Source: Gammaproteobacteria bacterium
GTDB taxonomy: Bacteria; Pseudomonadota; Gammaproteobacteria; Granulosicoccales; Granulosicoccaceae
NCBI GenBank assembly: GCA_020444765.1
Contig: JAGRHW010000239.1
Coordinates: forward strand, 1 to 5,785
Direction of reading: 5' to 3'
Length of the DNA stretch: 5,785 nt
Positions 1 through 5,717 of the stretch are shown piece after piece. The notes below the pieces were generated by a model. The model was not told the origin of the DNA. It ran no database searches and worked only from the letters and a program-made list of their open reading frames with translations. A program made the position numbers and the translations under genes. Within the stretch, counting starts at the first letter, position 1; every line of letters begins with the position of its first letter.

Positions 1-371
1 GTGATGATATCGACGAATTTATCCGGATCGGTCTCGTTGATCTCCAGATCGAAGACATCCACGTTGGCGAACTTCTTAAACAAGACGGCCTTGCCTTCCA
101 TAACCGGTTTGGCCGCCAACGGACCGATCGAGCCGAGACCAAGTACCGCCGTCCCGTTGGTGATCACACCGACCAGATTGCCGCGGATGGTCATATCCGC
201 CGCACTGGACGGGTTCTTGACGATGGCTTTACTCGCCCCCGCCACACCCGGTGAGTAAGCCAGCGACAGATCGCGTTGATTGACCATTTTCTTGGTCGGC
301 TTGATTTCGAGTTTTCCGGGCAATGGCTCCCGGTGATAGGTCAGCGCGGCATCATCGAACTCTTTGCTCAT
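1..371 (-). CDS. maeB: NADP-dependent malic enzyme, N-terminal part (cut by window edge)
   Basis: Malic enzyme decarboxylates malate to pyruvate with reduction of NAD(P)+ in the cytoplasm, linking the TCA cycle to pyruvate and NADPH supply. Seen here: 123 complete codons starting at the ATG at 371. The product begins [20 protein letters not shown] and contains [13 protein letters not shown] at residues 32-44, with Tyr39 in the position of the family's catalytic tyrosine. [18 protein letters not shown] and [15 protein letters not shown] follow. These blocks match the long MaeB class (about 750 residues, with a C-terminal phosphotransacetylase-like domain) as I remember it. Whether that second domain is present lies outside the window, so a short malic enzyme is not excluded. 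An AGGG lies 11 nt before the ATG on the minus strand, a weak and distant Shine-Dalgarno. The gene is transcribed divergently from the sulfur globule gene. Confidence 0.93.
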   Translation of the reverse strand, partial: MSKEFDDAALTYHREPLPGKLEIKPTKKMVNQRDLSLAYSPGVAGASKAIVKNPSSAADMTIRGNLVGVITNGTAVLGLGSIGPLAAKPVMEGKAVLFKKFANVDVFDLEINETDPDKFVDII

Positions 372-429
372 CGTGTAAAAAACCCTGTCATCGTTTTTTA
401 AAGGCGGTCAAATCAGGTCGCGCATCTTC

Positions 430-459
430 ACAGTACGTCGGGCTGTCAGCAACTATCAA
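430..459 (-). promoter_or_regulatory. Possible sigma-70 type promoter for maeB
   Basis: On the minus strand TTGATA (459-454, five of six matches to the -35 consensus) is followed after 18 nt by TACTGT (435-430, three of six matches to the -10 consensus). It would start transcription about 50 nt before the maeB ATG. The -10 box is poor, so this is only the best candidate I could find by eye. Confidence 0.2.
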
Positions 460-655
460 ATCGACCGGGTACGGAATTGCCTCGGACCAGCGTTGTGACC
501 GGGCCACTCCACGCCTGCAGAAAAAGAAATATTTGGTGCTGTTTTGGAGAATTTCTGTAAAAGCAAGAGATAAAGTACAAATTAATTTTCAGCCGTTTCC
601 AGGTCTATATGCAAAAGCTCTTAAAATTCAGTCTATTAAAACGTTTGATTGAATA

Positions 656-710
656 TTGACTATCTCTTTTGGGACGGTTGCACAATATTATTACTTTCTA
701 ATATTCTAAT
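656..710 (+). promoter_or_regulatory. AT-rich probable promoter region of the sulfur globule gene
   Basis: Several partial sigma-70 elements lie here: TTGACT at 656-661, TTGCAC at 678-683, and -10-like TATTAT at 686-691 and TCTAAT at 705-710 (each five of six). No -35/-10 pair has both good matches and 16-18 nt spacing, so I cannot name one promoter. The inverted repeat at 684-705 overlaps the -10-like boxes, where a regulator could bind (inference). The 5' leader would be about 90-110 nt. Confidence 0.3.
684..705. repeat. Inverted repeat AATATTA-N8-TAATATT upstream of the sulfur globule gene
   Basis: Perfect 7-base arms at 684-690 and 699-705 are separated by 8 nt. The centre-to-centre distance is 15 nt, more than one and less than two helix turns. 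The sequence is all A/T in AT-rich DNA, so chance is possible. Its position about 100 nt before the start codon, over -10-like boxes, makes it a candidate operator. Confidence 0.35.
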
Positions 711-790
711 TCTGTAGCGAGTTGAAGCACAAAATCAATCAACATAAGTACAAAATTTTACGCACTTTCAGACAATTCTGATAATTCACT

Positions 791-797
791 AAAGGGG
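791..797 (+). promoter_or_regulatory. Ribosome binding site of the sulfur globule gene
   Basis: AAAGGGG lies 9 nt before the ATG at 807. This purine-rich Shine-Dalgarno at near-optimal spacing fixes the start codon and, with the signal peptide that follows directly, leaves little doubt about the N-terminus. Confidence 0.75.
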
Positions 798-806
798 TAA
801 CAACAT

Positions 807-1394
807 ATGAAACTCACTAAGACACTGGTAGGCGCAACTCTTTTACTCGCAGCCGGCGCGGCAAGCGCGTGGGGACCTAACTGGGGTAACAATGGCTGGG
901 GTAATAATAACGGCTGGGGCAACGGTTACGGCGATGGCTGGGGTAACGGTTACGGCAGCGGCAGCGGCGATATGGATGGCAGCTTTTCTTTCGGCATGAG
1001 TGGCCGCGGCAACGCCAACAGCAATATGTACGGCTATGGCAACGGTTACAATGGCTATAATGGTTATAACGGCTACAACGGTTATTACGGCGCTCCTGGC
1101 TACTATGGCGCACCGTATGGCTATGGTTATGCGCCTGCAGCACCGGTCGCACCGCCTATGCAGCAAGGCAATGCAGCAGCGCCACAGCAGGGACCGGCTG
1201 ACTGGCAAAAACAAATCATGGAACAACAGCAGGCTTTCGCCAAGCAACAACAGGAAGCTGCCGAGCAACGCATGAAAGCCCAGGAAGAGTATATGGCGCG
1301 CATGCAAAAGCAGATGGAACAGCAAATGCAAAATTCACGTCAGAACTTTCAGGCCCAGCAAAACGGCCAAGCCCCTCAAACCCAGCAACAATAA
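807..1394 (+). CDS. Putative sulfur globule envelope protein with Gln-rich helical C-terminal tail
   Basis: Probable coat protein of periplasmic sulfur globules, the elemental-sulfur stores of sulfide and thiosulfate oxidisers; it resembles the Chromatiaceae Sgp proteins in composition and layout. The 195-residue product starts with a signal peptide (MKLTKTL, hydrophobic core, ASA/W cleavage after residue 21). Residues 22-108 contain about 30 Gly, 16 Asn, 15 Tyr and 5 Trp and only four charged residues. They run as GWGNGYG-type repeats (30-50), a GDMDGSFSFGMSGRGN segment (54-69), five NGY triplets (79-93) and YYGAP/YGYGYAP repeats. A Pro/Ala linker (109-131) leads to residues 132-195, rich in Gln and Met with alternating charges, which look like an amphipathic helix or coiled coil. 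There is no cysteine. Classical Sgp proteins are, from memory, shorter and lack such a tail. The gene stands alone, with its own ribosome binding site and terminator. An alternative is another low-complexity envelope protein; the exact family call rests on composition. Confidence 0.75.
   Translation: MKLTKTLVGATLLLAAGAASAWGPNWGNNGWGNNNGWGNGYGDGWGNGYGSGSGDMDGSFSFGMSGRGNANSNMYGYGNGYNGYNGYNGYNGYYGAPGYYGAPYGYGYAPAAPVAPPMQQGNAAAPQQGPADWQKQIMEQQQAFAKQQQEAAEQRMKAQEEYMARMQKQMEQQMQNSRQNFQAQQNGQAPQTQQQ
1041..1085 (+). repeat. Five in-frame Asn-Gly-Tyr codon triplets (9-bp units)
   Basis: Five consecutive 9-bp units each encode Asn-Gly-Tyr (residues 79-93 of the sulfur globule protein). The DNA units vary at third positions (AAC/AAT, GGT/GGC, TAC/TAT) while the peptide is identical. 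That pattern indicates an old repeat kept by selection on the protein rather than a fresh slippage expansion. Confidence 0.85.
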
Positions 1395-1418
1395 GGGCTT
1401 GTACAAGCAGTAAATGAC

Positions 1419-1446
1419 AAGGGCTGTCGTTTGACAGCCCTTTTTT
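1419..1446 (+). terminator. Rho-independent terminator of the sulfur globule gene
   Basis: GGGCTGTC (1421-1428) pairs with GACAGCCC (1433-1440) around the loop GTTT. AA/TT at the base extends the stem to 10 bp, and a run of six T (1441-1446) follows. It starts 24 nt after the TAA stop. In the opposite direction the hairpin is followed by TTGTCATTT, so it may also weakly terminate the convergent DUF3187 transcript that ends at 1456. Confidence 0.92.
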
Positions 1447-1455
1447 ATGCTCTTT

Positions 1456-2442
1456 TCAAAAGCGCATCTGCAAACCGCTTTGAAAAACCACATCCGGCGA
1501 CGTACCGTAAACCGGGTCCTCCGATAACATCAATTCCAGCGCCAACGACTCGGATAGTCGAAATTGCGCACCGATAATAATCTGCAGGGACCAGCCATCC
1601 AGTTCTTTCAGATCACTGCGAAAAAATCCCGAATGCGTCGATAACTGCGCCTCGAAAGCGATAAGCGGAGAGAACTGCCAGGAAAAACCACCGGCGGCAT
1701 AGAGCACGGCATCGCGCTGATTCGGGAACAACTCACTCTGCTGCATGGCAAGCAGGCCCGCAGTCCCGGATACCCTGCCCCCCGGCCACAACTCACCGCT
1801 TTGCCGACTGATATCAATAAACACATCCGCACCGCCACTACCGAGCAATTTGTCAGGATCACCGGTAGGTAATTTCAAACCGCCGCGCAATAGCAACTTG
1901 TCGGAAAAGCCGCAACCGGGTTGTAAGGCCAGCATCAAACGGATATCGCCAAGCCCGGCATGTCGCCCCGTCAGATTCAGTATGTTCTCATCATCGATCT
2001 GATAGAAATACAACAGCCGGTCACTCGGCGCCAACGGCCGGCCGGACTCGGGCAGATCGAATATCCGGTGCCAGTCGTTGAGGAAGGAGTCGAGATTACC
2101 GCCGGAATGCTCGAGAAACGGCACCAGGACGGCACCGCTCCAGCAGTGATTCAGCCGCCTGCCGTAACCGGTTTCAAGACGCAGGGTTTCACCGTCGAGC
2201 AGCAGCACCTCACGCTCGGAACTTCTGGGTAGAAAATTATTGGCGACACTGAGTCGTGCAAAGACCGACGTCTGCGGGTCATGCTCGAACCGCACCAGTC
2301 CCGGCAAACCGAACAAGCCCGCCATCGGTCCTTGATTGCCTGATTGCAGCGGGCCGGCGGCAAACGTCTGCGCCACCGTCAGACACAGACAAAACGCAAA
2401 CAGCCACCGGAACCACCGCCTGCCAATCACCGATAACAACAA
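1456..2442 (-). CDS. DUF3187 family protein, predicted outer-membrane beta-barrel
   Basis: Function unknown. The 328-residue product resembles the DUF3187 family as I recall it: an early GNQGPMAGLFGLPGL (35-49) block and a central GGLKLPTGDPDKLLGSGGAD (187-206) block, the latter reminiscent of other barrel families such as the phenol-degradation MetA-type proteins. The N-terminus is Arg-rich, then hydrophobic, ending VAQTFA/AG: a signal peptide cleaved near residue 28. The rest alternates polar and hydrophobic residues and ends in Phe328 after VVFQSGLQM, the signature of a BAM-inserted barrel. The predicted mature part has two cysteines, C100 and C177. The start is uncertain: TTG at 2442 lies 9 nt after the dsbC stop, but GTG at 2430 also gives a full signal peptide, and neither has a clear Shine-Dalgarno, which suggests translational coupling to dsbC. 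In E. coli recJ follows dsbC; here this gene does. Confidence 0.82.
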   Translation of the reverse strand: MLLSVIGRRWFRWLFAFCLCLTVAQTFAAGPLQSGNQGPMAGLFGLPGLVRFEHDPQTSVFARLSVANNFLPRSSEREVLLLDGETLRLETGYGRRLNHCWSGAVLVPFLEHSGGNLDSFLNDWHRIFDLPESGRPLAPSDRLLYFYQIDDENILNLTGRHAGLGDIRLMLALQPGCGFSDKLLLRGGLKLPTGDPDKLLGSGGADVFIDISRQSGELWPGGRVSGTAGLLAMQQSELFPNQRDAVLYAAGGFSWQFSPLIAFEAQLSTHSGFFRSDLKELDGWSLQIIIGAQFRLSESLALELMLSEDPVYGTSPDVVFQSGLQMRF

Positions 2443-2451
2443 CCAGAAGCG

Positions 2452-3195
2452 TTATTGCGGTTTATCCATCGGTTCGGAGTTTTCGAACATTTCGACCAGT
2501 TGTCCGGCCGGTCTGTAACCATTGACGATTTCACCACTATCGAGGTAAATCAGCGGCGTGCCGCGCAGGCCGACCTTGTGTGCCAGTGCGATATGCTCTT
2601 CGATCGGGTTGTCACAGGTTTTTTCCTCGATGGCCTGTCCTTCCTTGGCCAGCGTCATCGCCTCTTGCCGGTTCTCCGCACACCAGACGCTCTCCAATTG
2701 CTTGTGGGCAGGCGAACCCAGACCCGCCCGCGGGTACAACAGATAACGCACCTTGATACCGGCATCGGTCAATTGATCGATCTCCGAATGCAGTTTGCTG
2801 CAATAAGGGCAACTGGTATCGGTAAAAACCGTCATCTCACGCTTGGCCGGTTCTTTTGGCGAAAACACGAGCATTTTCTCTTCCGGAATCGCATTGATCA
2901 GACCGATGTGAACCGAGCCCTTACGCTTGTCGGTCAGATTGATTTTTTTATCCAGGTCGATCAGGCTTCCCTGGAACATGTAAGCACCGTCCGGCGTCAT
3001 GTAATAAATATCACCATCGGCCATAAGTTCCAGCACACCCGGCACCGGGGTTTCGACAATGCTGTCGATTTTCAGGCCCGGTATTTTCTCATTCAGTTGA
3101 TCCCGCAGTTGTTTTATTTGCGCTTCATCGGCGGCGACAGCGGTGGCAATAAAGGAAAAGGCCAGCAGAGACAGGAGTTTTGATCGTATCTTCAT
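2452..3195 (-). CDS. dsbC: Thiol:disulfide interchange protein DsbC
   Basis: Periplasmic homodimeric disulfide isomerase that reshuffles wrong disulfides; in known systems it is kept reduced by DsbD. The 247-residue product has a signal peptide (MKIRSKLLSLLAFSFIATAVA, cleavage near residue 22). The N-terminal dimerisation domain spans roughly 23-85, with PGVLELMADGDIYYMTPDGAY-type sequence. A short linker helix follows, then a thioredoxin fold with active site C129-P-Y-C132, cis-proline loop GTP at 212-214 (Pro214) and a second cysteine pair C172/C194. That second pair, the length and the position next to xerD favour DsbC over DsbG, even though CPYC rather than CGYC is the motif E. coli DsbG carries. 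The ATG at 3195 has only GGAA 5 nt upstream. It overlaps the stop of a small frame in the xerD-dsbC gap, so translation may be coupled. Confidence 0.95.
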   Translation of the reverse strand: MKIRSKLLSLLAFSFIATAVAADEAQIKQLRDQLNEKIPGLKIDSIVETPVPGVLELMADGDIYYMTPDGAYMFQGSLIDLDKKINLTDKRKGSVHIGLINAIPEEKMLVFSPKEPAKREMTVFTDTSCPYCSKLHSEIDQLTDAGIKVRYLLYPRAGLGSPAHKQLESVWCAENRQEAMTLAKEGQAIEEKTCDNPIEEHIALAHKVGLRGTPLIYLDSGEIVNGYRPAGQLVEMFENSEPMDKPQ

Positions 3196-3308
3196 TATGA
3201 TTCCAAAGTTTTTAAGGGCTTGAGCTTTCGACCGGCGATGACCGGAAAGTTCCCGACCCGTTCAGGGATATCAGGGATAGTCCAGGCTAAAAGGCCGCCA
3301 ACCAGCAT
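3195..3308 (-). CDS. Possible 37-residue small protein or leader peptide between xerD and dsbC
   Basis: An unrecognised small frame fills the 116-base gap between xerD and dsbC. It starts at ATG 3308, 3 nt after the xerD stop, and its TAA (3197-3195) overlaps the dsbC ATG by one base (TAATG). GAGGA sits 6 nt before its ATG, a better Shine-Dalgarno than the one in front of dsbC. The peptide begins MLVGGLLAWTIPDIPERVGN and ends in a basic stretch GRKLKPLKTLES. The N-terminal ten residues are hydrophobic but too short for a secretion signal or membrane helix. It is in the same frame as xerD, so stop-codon readthrough would extend XerD. A 37-codon open frame is not rare by chance, and the GAGGA also encodes the end of XerD. 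The case rests on the Shine-Dalgarno plus the exact stop-start overlap; a role in coupling dsbC translation is my inference. Confidence 0.4.
   Translation of the reverse strand: MLVGGLLAWTIPDIPERVGNFPVIAGRKLKPLKTLES
3262..3279. repeat. Perfect tandem duplication of a 9-bp unit in the xerD-dsbC gap
   Basis: TCAGGGATA occurs twice back to back (3262-3270 and 3271-3279). On the minus strand it encodes the Ile-Pro-Asp / Ile-Pro-Glu part of the small frame. The unit length is a multiple of three, so gain or loss of a copy keeps that frame open. Confidence 0.8.
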
Positions 3309-3311
3309 TAT

Positions 3312-4253
3312 TTATCCTCGAGGATGATGTTGCGCATGCAGTGATTTCAGACGGGCGTTGGCGACATGAGTATAAATTTGCGTCGTCGATAAGTCACTAT
3401 GTCCAAGCAACAACTGAACCACGCGCAGGTCGGCATCATTATTGACCAGATGCGTGGCAAAGGCATGGCGCAGCGTATGCGGTGAAATATCCGCTCTGAT
3501 ACCCGCTTTCAGTGCATAACGCTTAATGGCGTGCCAGAAGGTTTGCCGCGTCATGGCGCCGCCCCGTGGCGAAACAAACAGCGTGTTATCCTGCCGCGCC
3601 CTGCCTTTGCCGATCGACTGCCGCGCCTCCTTGAGATACAGACGCAGCCAATCCAGCGCCGATTCGCCGATCGGCACCAGGCGTTCCTTGTTGCCTTTGC
3701 CCCAGATACGCAGCACGCCAAGATTAAAGTTGACCTGATCCGTCTCCAGGCCAACCAGCTCGCTGACCCGCAAACCGCAGGCATACAGGAGTTCCAGCAT
3801 AGCCCGGTCTCTGAGCCCGGATGGCGTACCGGGATCCGGTGCCGCCAGGAGGCGCTCGACTTCATTTTCCGTCAGGGATTTGGGTAGCGGCCGGCCAAGT
3901 TTCGGTGTGTCGATCAGGGTTGACGGATTATCCTCACGGTAATGTTCTCGCACCAGCCAGGCACAAAAACGCCGGATCGACGAGGTGATCCGCCCGGCTG
4001 TTCTGGCACTGCAACCTTCACTACCGCGATGGCCGAGGTAGGCCAGGATATCGGCGCGCCGGACAGTCATCAATGTCTGCCCGACGTAGCTTTGCAGCCA
4101 GATGGCAAACAGAGACAGATCCGTTCCATAGGCCTGTAGGGTATTTCGGCTCAGACCACGTTCGAGTAATTGATTCTGCAAGAACAAATCAATCAGCGAG
4201 GCATCCGTTTCAGAAATACCCTCACGCGCTGTAATGGAATGAGTCGAACGCAT
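3312..4253 (-). CDS. xerD: Tyrosine recombinase XerD
   Basis: Site-specific recombinase that with XerC resolves chromosome dimers at dif during division, activated by FtsK at the septum. All catalytic residues of the family are visible. Counted from the upstream GTG at 4268 they are Arg167 (ACGLRVSEL), Lys191 (WGKGNKERLVP), His264 and Arg267 (SPHTLRHAFATHL), His290 (LLGHSDLSTTQ) and nucleophile Tyr299 (IYTHV); subtract 5 for the start used here. Spacing matches E. coli XerD, as do MTRQTFWHAIKRYA and the ending LHAQHHPRG. The N-terminal SAM-like DNA-binding domain covers roughly residues 20-115. Start choice: ATG 4253 (313 residues) is preferred over GTG 4268 (318 residues), because E. coli XerD is 298 residues and a perfect TATAAT at 4293-4288 would leave the GTG only about 12 nt of leader. 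Either start gives about 15-20 more N-terminal residues than E. coli. It heads the xerD-dsbC-DUF3187 block. Confidence 0.96.
   Translation of the reverse strand: MRSTHSITAREGISETDASLIDLFLQNQLLERGLSRNTLQAYGTDLSLFAIWLQSYVGQTLMTVRRADILAYLGHRGSEGCSARTAGRITSSIRRFCAWLVREHYREDNPSTLIDTPKLGRPLPKSLTENEVERLLAAPDPGTPSGLRDRAMLELLYACGLRVSELVGLETDQVNFNLGVLRIWGKGNKERLVPIGESALDWLRLYLKEARQSIGKGRARQDNTLFVSPRGGAMTRQTFWHAIKRYALKAGIRADISPHTLRHAFATHLVNNDADLRVVQLLLGHSDLSTTQIYTHVANARLKSLHAQHHPRG
3315..3319 (-). promoter_or_regulatory. Shine-Dalgarno GAGGA before the small frame, inside the xerD 3' end
   Basis: On the minus strand GAGGA is followed by 6 nt, containing the xerD TAA, and then ATG at 3308. Strength and spacing are close to ideal. 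The bases also encode the last residues of XerD (Pro-Arg-Gly), so it need not be selected as a ribosome site. Confidence 0.45.
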
Positions 4254-4268
4254 CAGCAAGCAGATCAC

Positions 4269-4362
4269 CGTTCTGAGTAAACCCTGAATTATAGAATGTT
4301 CGCCTGAAAACGCCCGGTTGCGCTAAAATGCCGTCTGGTTTTACGGGGCCTGACCGGCACGA
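4269..4362. promoter_or_regulatory. Divergent promoter region of xerD and moeA
   Basis: This 94-base region lies between two divergent genes. On the minus strand a perfect TATAAT (4293-4288) would drive xerD, with the start of transcription near 4281. On the plus strand TAAAAT (4324-4329, five of six) would drive moeA, with a leader of about 28 nt. Neither has a good -35 box at 17 nt. The expected -35 positions (about 4311-4316 for xerD and 4301-4306 for moeA) lie within the other promoter's spacer, so the two promoters would overlap. Confidence 0.5.
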
Positions 4363-5625
4363 ATGACGATGTCTGAAAAATCCACGACTTGCATGGACGA
4401 TTACGATCCGGATTCCCTGACCCTCGACAAGGCGGTCAGCCTGGTGCTGGATCTGGTCGAGCCAATACCGGAAACGGAAGAGCTGGAGCTGTTCGAGGCC
4501 AGCAACCGCATCCTCGCCAGACCGGTAGTCTCGAGCATCCAGGTTCCCGCAGGCCGTAATTCGGCGATGGACGGCTACGCGCTCAAGCATACCGATCTCA
4601 ACAACACAGGCCCTACCCGCCTGACAGTGATTGGCAAGTCACTCGCCGGTCATCCCTGGACCGGTGTTTTGCAAACCGGCCAGACCGTACGTATTACAAC
4701 CGGCGCGCTGTTGCCGGACGCCGCCGATTGCGTCGTTATGCAGGAACAGGTCGAGATAGACGGCGAAAGAATCACCATCCGCACCCCGCAAAAGCCCGGG
4801 CAGCATGTCCGTGAAGCTGGCTCGGATATTCAACAATCGCAAACCGTGCTGGAAACCGGCAGCCGGCTCGGCCCGGCGGAACTCGGCCTGCTGGCCTCTG
4901 TCGGCAATGACAAAGCCGTTGTCTGCCGCCGCCCCCGGGTTGCAATATTTTCCACCGGTGACGAACTGGTCGCACCCGGCGAAACACCACGACACGGGCA
5001 GATTTACGACAGTAACCGCTATATTCTGCATGGTCTGCTGGACAGGGCCGGCGCGGAAATCATCGACCTGGGCATAGTCGCGGATTCGAAAACTGCCCTC
5101 GAGGAAACCTTTGCCAAGGCACAGTCTGCCGATGTGATTATCTCGACCGGCGGCGTGTCCGTCGGCGAAGCCGATTTTGTCCGCGATGTACTGGCGGATC
5201 TCGGCCAATTGCATTTATGGAAGATTGCCATGAAACCCGGCCGCCCGCTTACCGTCGGTAAGCTCAACCGAGGCGGCCTTTTTTTCGGCCTGCCCGGTAA
5301 TCCGGTTTCCGGCATTGTGACGTTCCATTTGTTCGTTGCCGCGGCCCTGAATAAAATGCAAGGACTTCCCCGACAGCAGGCCCTGTCCCTGCCGGCGTGC
5401 TGTACGGACACACTCAGAAAACTACCAGGACGAATCGAGTTTCAACGCGGCATCATGCGGAAAAACACGGCCGGACAATGGGAAGTCAGCACCACCGGTC
5501 TGCAGGACTCGCATGTGCTGACATCCGTACATAAGGCCAATTGTTTTATCATCCTCGAAATGGACTCAAGCGGGGCGGAAAAAGGCGACATGGTGAATGT
5601 CATACCTTTCAGCGGACTTTCCTGA
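4363..5625 (+). CDS. moeA: Molybdopterin molybdenumtransferase MoeA
   Basis: MoeA catalyses the last step of molybdenum cofactor synthesis: it inserts molybdate into adenylylated molybdopterin, releasing AMP, in the cytoplasm. The 420-residue product carries the family motifs in order: NSAMDGYA (66-73), RITTGALLPDAADCVVMQEQ (110-129), GQHVREAGSDI (146-156), FSTGDEL (196-202), IYDSNRY (214-220), STGGVSVGEADF (261-272), AMKPGRP (289-295), FGLPGNPVS (308-316) and a C-terminal domain IV beginning near residue 345. Asp70, Thr113, Glu201, Asp241 and Asp271 correspond by eye to functional residues of E. coli MoeA (411 residues); Arg294 stands where E. coli has Lys. Start uncertain: ATG at 4363, or ATG at 4369, or Met11 at 4393; no strong Shine-Dalgarno precedes any of them. 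It is monocistronic, divergent from xerD and followed by a terminator. It would serve whatever molybdoenzymes the cell has. Confidence 0.96.
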   Translation: MTMSEKSTTCMDDYDPDSLTLDKAVSLVLDLVEPIPETEELELFEASNRILARPVVSSIQVPAGRNSAMDGYALKHTDLNNTGPTRLTVIGKSLAGHPWTGVLQTGQTVRITTGALLPDAADCVVMQEQVEIDGERITIRTPQKPGQHVREAGSDIQQSQTVLETGSRLGPAELGLLASVGNDKAVVCRRPRVAIFSTGDELVAPGETPRHGQIYDSNRYILHGLLDRAGAEIIDLGIVADSKTALEETFAKAQSADVIISTGGVSVGEADFVRDVLADLGQLHLWKIAMKPGRPLTVGKLNRGGLFFGLPGNPVSGIVTFHLFVAAALNKMQGLPRQQALSLPACCTDTLRKLPGRIEFQRGIMRKNTAGQWEVSTTGLQDSHVLTSVHKANCFIILEMDSSGAEKGDMVNVIPFSGLS

Positions 5626-5672
5626 TTACCTGTTAATCGCTGTTTATACGGCTCGAATTATCAACAGGCATA

Positions 5673-5699
5673 AAAAAGGCGACTCAAGGTCGCCTTTTT
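5673..5699. terminator. Bidirectional rho-independent terminator between moeA and the convergent edge gene
   Basis: GGCGAC (5678-5683) pairs with GTCGCC (5689-5694) around the loop TCAAG. Five A-T pairs at the base extend it to 11 bp (5673-5683 with 5689-5699). The T run on the right terminates moeA, 48 nt after its stop. The A run on the left becomes a T run for the minus-strand gene ending at 5718. This symmetry fits two convergent genes sharing one hairpin. Confidence 0.92.
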
Positions 5700-5717
5700 C
5701 AATAGTATCAACCGCGA

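Larger units (their letters stand above)
372..806. other. Divergent intergenic region between maeB and the sulfur globule gene
   Basis: This 435-base gap holds no convincing gene. The left part (about 372-530) has GC content like the coding regions. The right part (about 535-800) is clearly AT-rich, roughly one third GC in the stretch I counted, as expected of a promoter and leader. Seen in it: an inverted repeat AATATTA-8 nt-TAATATT at 684-705; a small hairpin TCAGA-CAAT-TCTGA at 768-781 just upstream of the sulfur globule ribosome binding site; and a repeated AATTCTG at 708-714 and 774-780. An open frame at 323-652 overlaps the maeB start and resembles no family I know, so I do not call it. 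Confidence 0.8.

Noticed and set aside
323..652. 109-codon open frame on the plus strand across the maeB start and intergenic region
   Set aside because: It overlaps the well-supported maeB N-terminus antisense, has no clear ribosome binding site, resembles no family I know, and runs into AT-rich promoter-like DNA.
668..684. Possible sigma-54 promoter (GGGACGGTTGCA)
   Set aside because: The spacing between the GG and GC elements is too short for the required -24/-12 arrangement.
656..691. TTGACT paired with TATTAT as a sigma-70 promoter for the sulfur globule gene
   Set aside because: The spacer is 24 nt, far beyond 16-18; kept only as part of a general promoter region.
684..714. A dif site for XerC/XerD near the AT-rich repeat
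   Set aside because: It does not match the 28-bp dif consensus arms; the resemblance is limited to A/T richness.
843..1331. 162-codon antisense frame opposite the sulfur globule gene
   Set aside because: It is a by-product of the repetitive Gly/Asn/Tyr codons on the other strand; its Ile/Val/Ala/His-rich translation follows from that composition.
2455..3183. 242-codon plus-strand frame opposite dsbC
   Set aside because: It mirrors dsbC almost exactly, and the dsbC strand shows the signal peptide, CPYC site and cis-Pro loop. The antisense frame shows no recognisable domain.
4639..5214. 191-codon minus-strand frame inside moeA
   Set aside because: It is a shadow of moeA, whose catalytic motifs are intact on the plus strand; there is no promoter or ribosome site for the reverse frame.
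5631..5668. CCTGTT ... AACAGG inverted repeat after moeA
   Set aside because: Six-base arms 26 nt apart, with a much better terminator hairpin right behind; likely chance.
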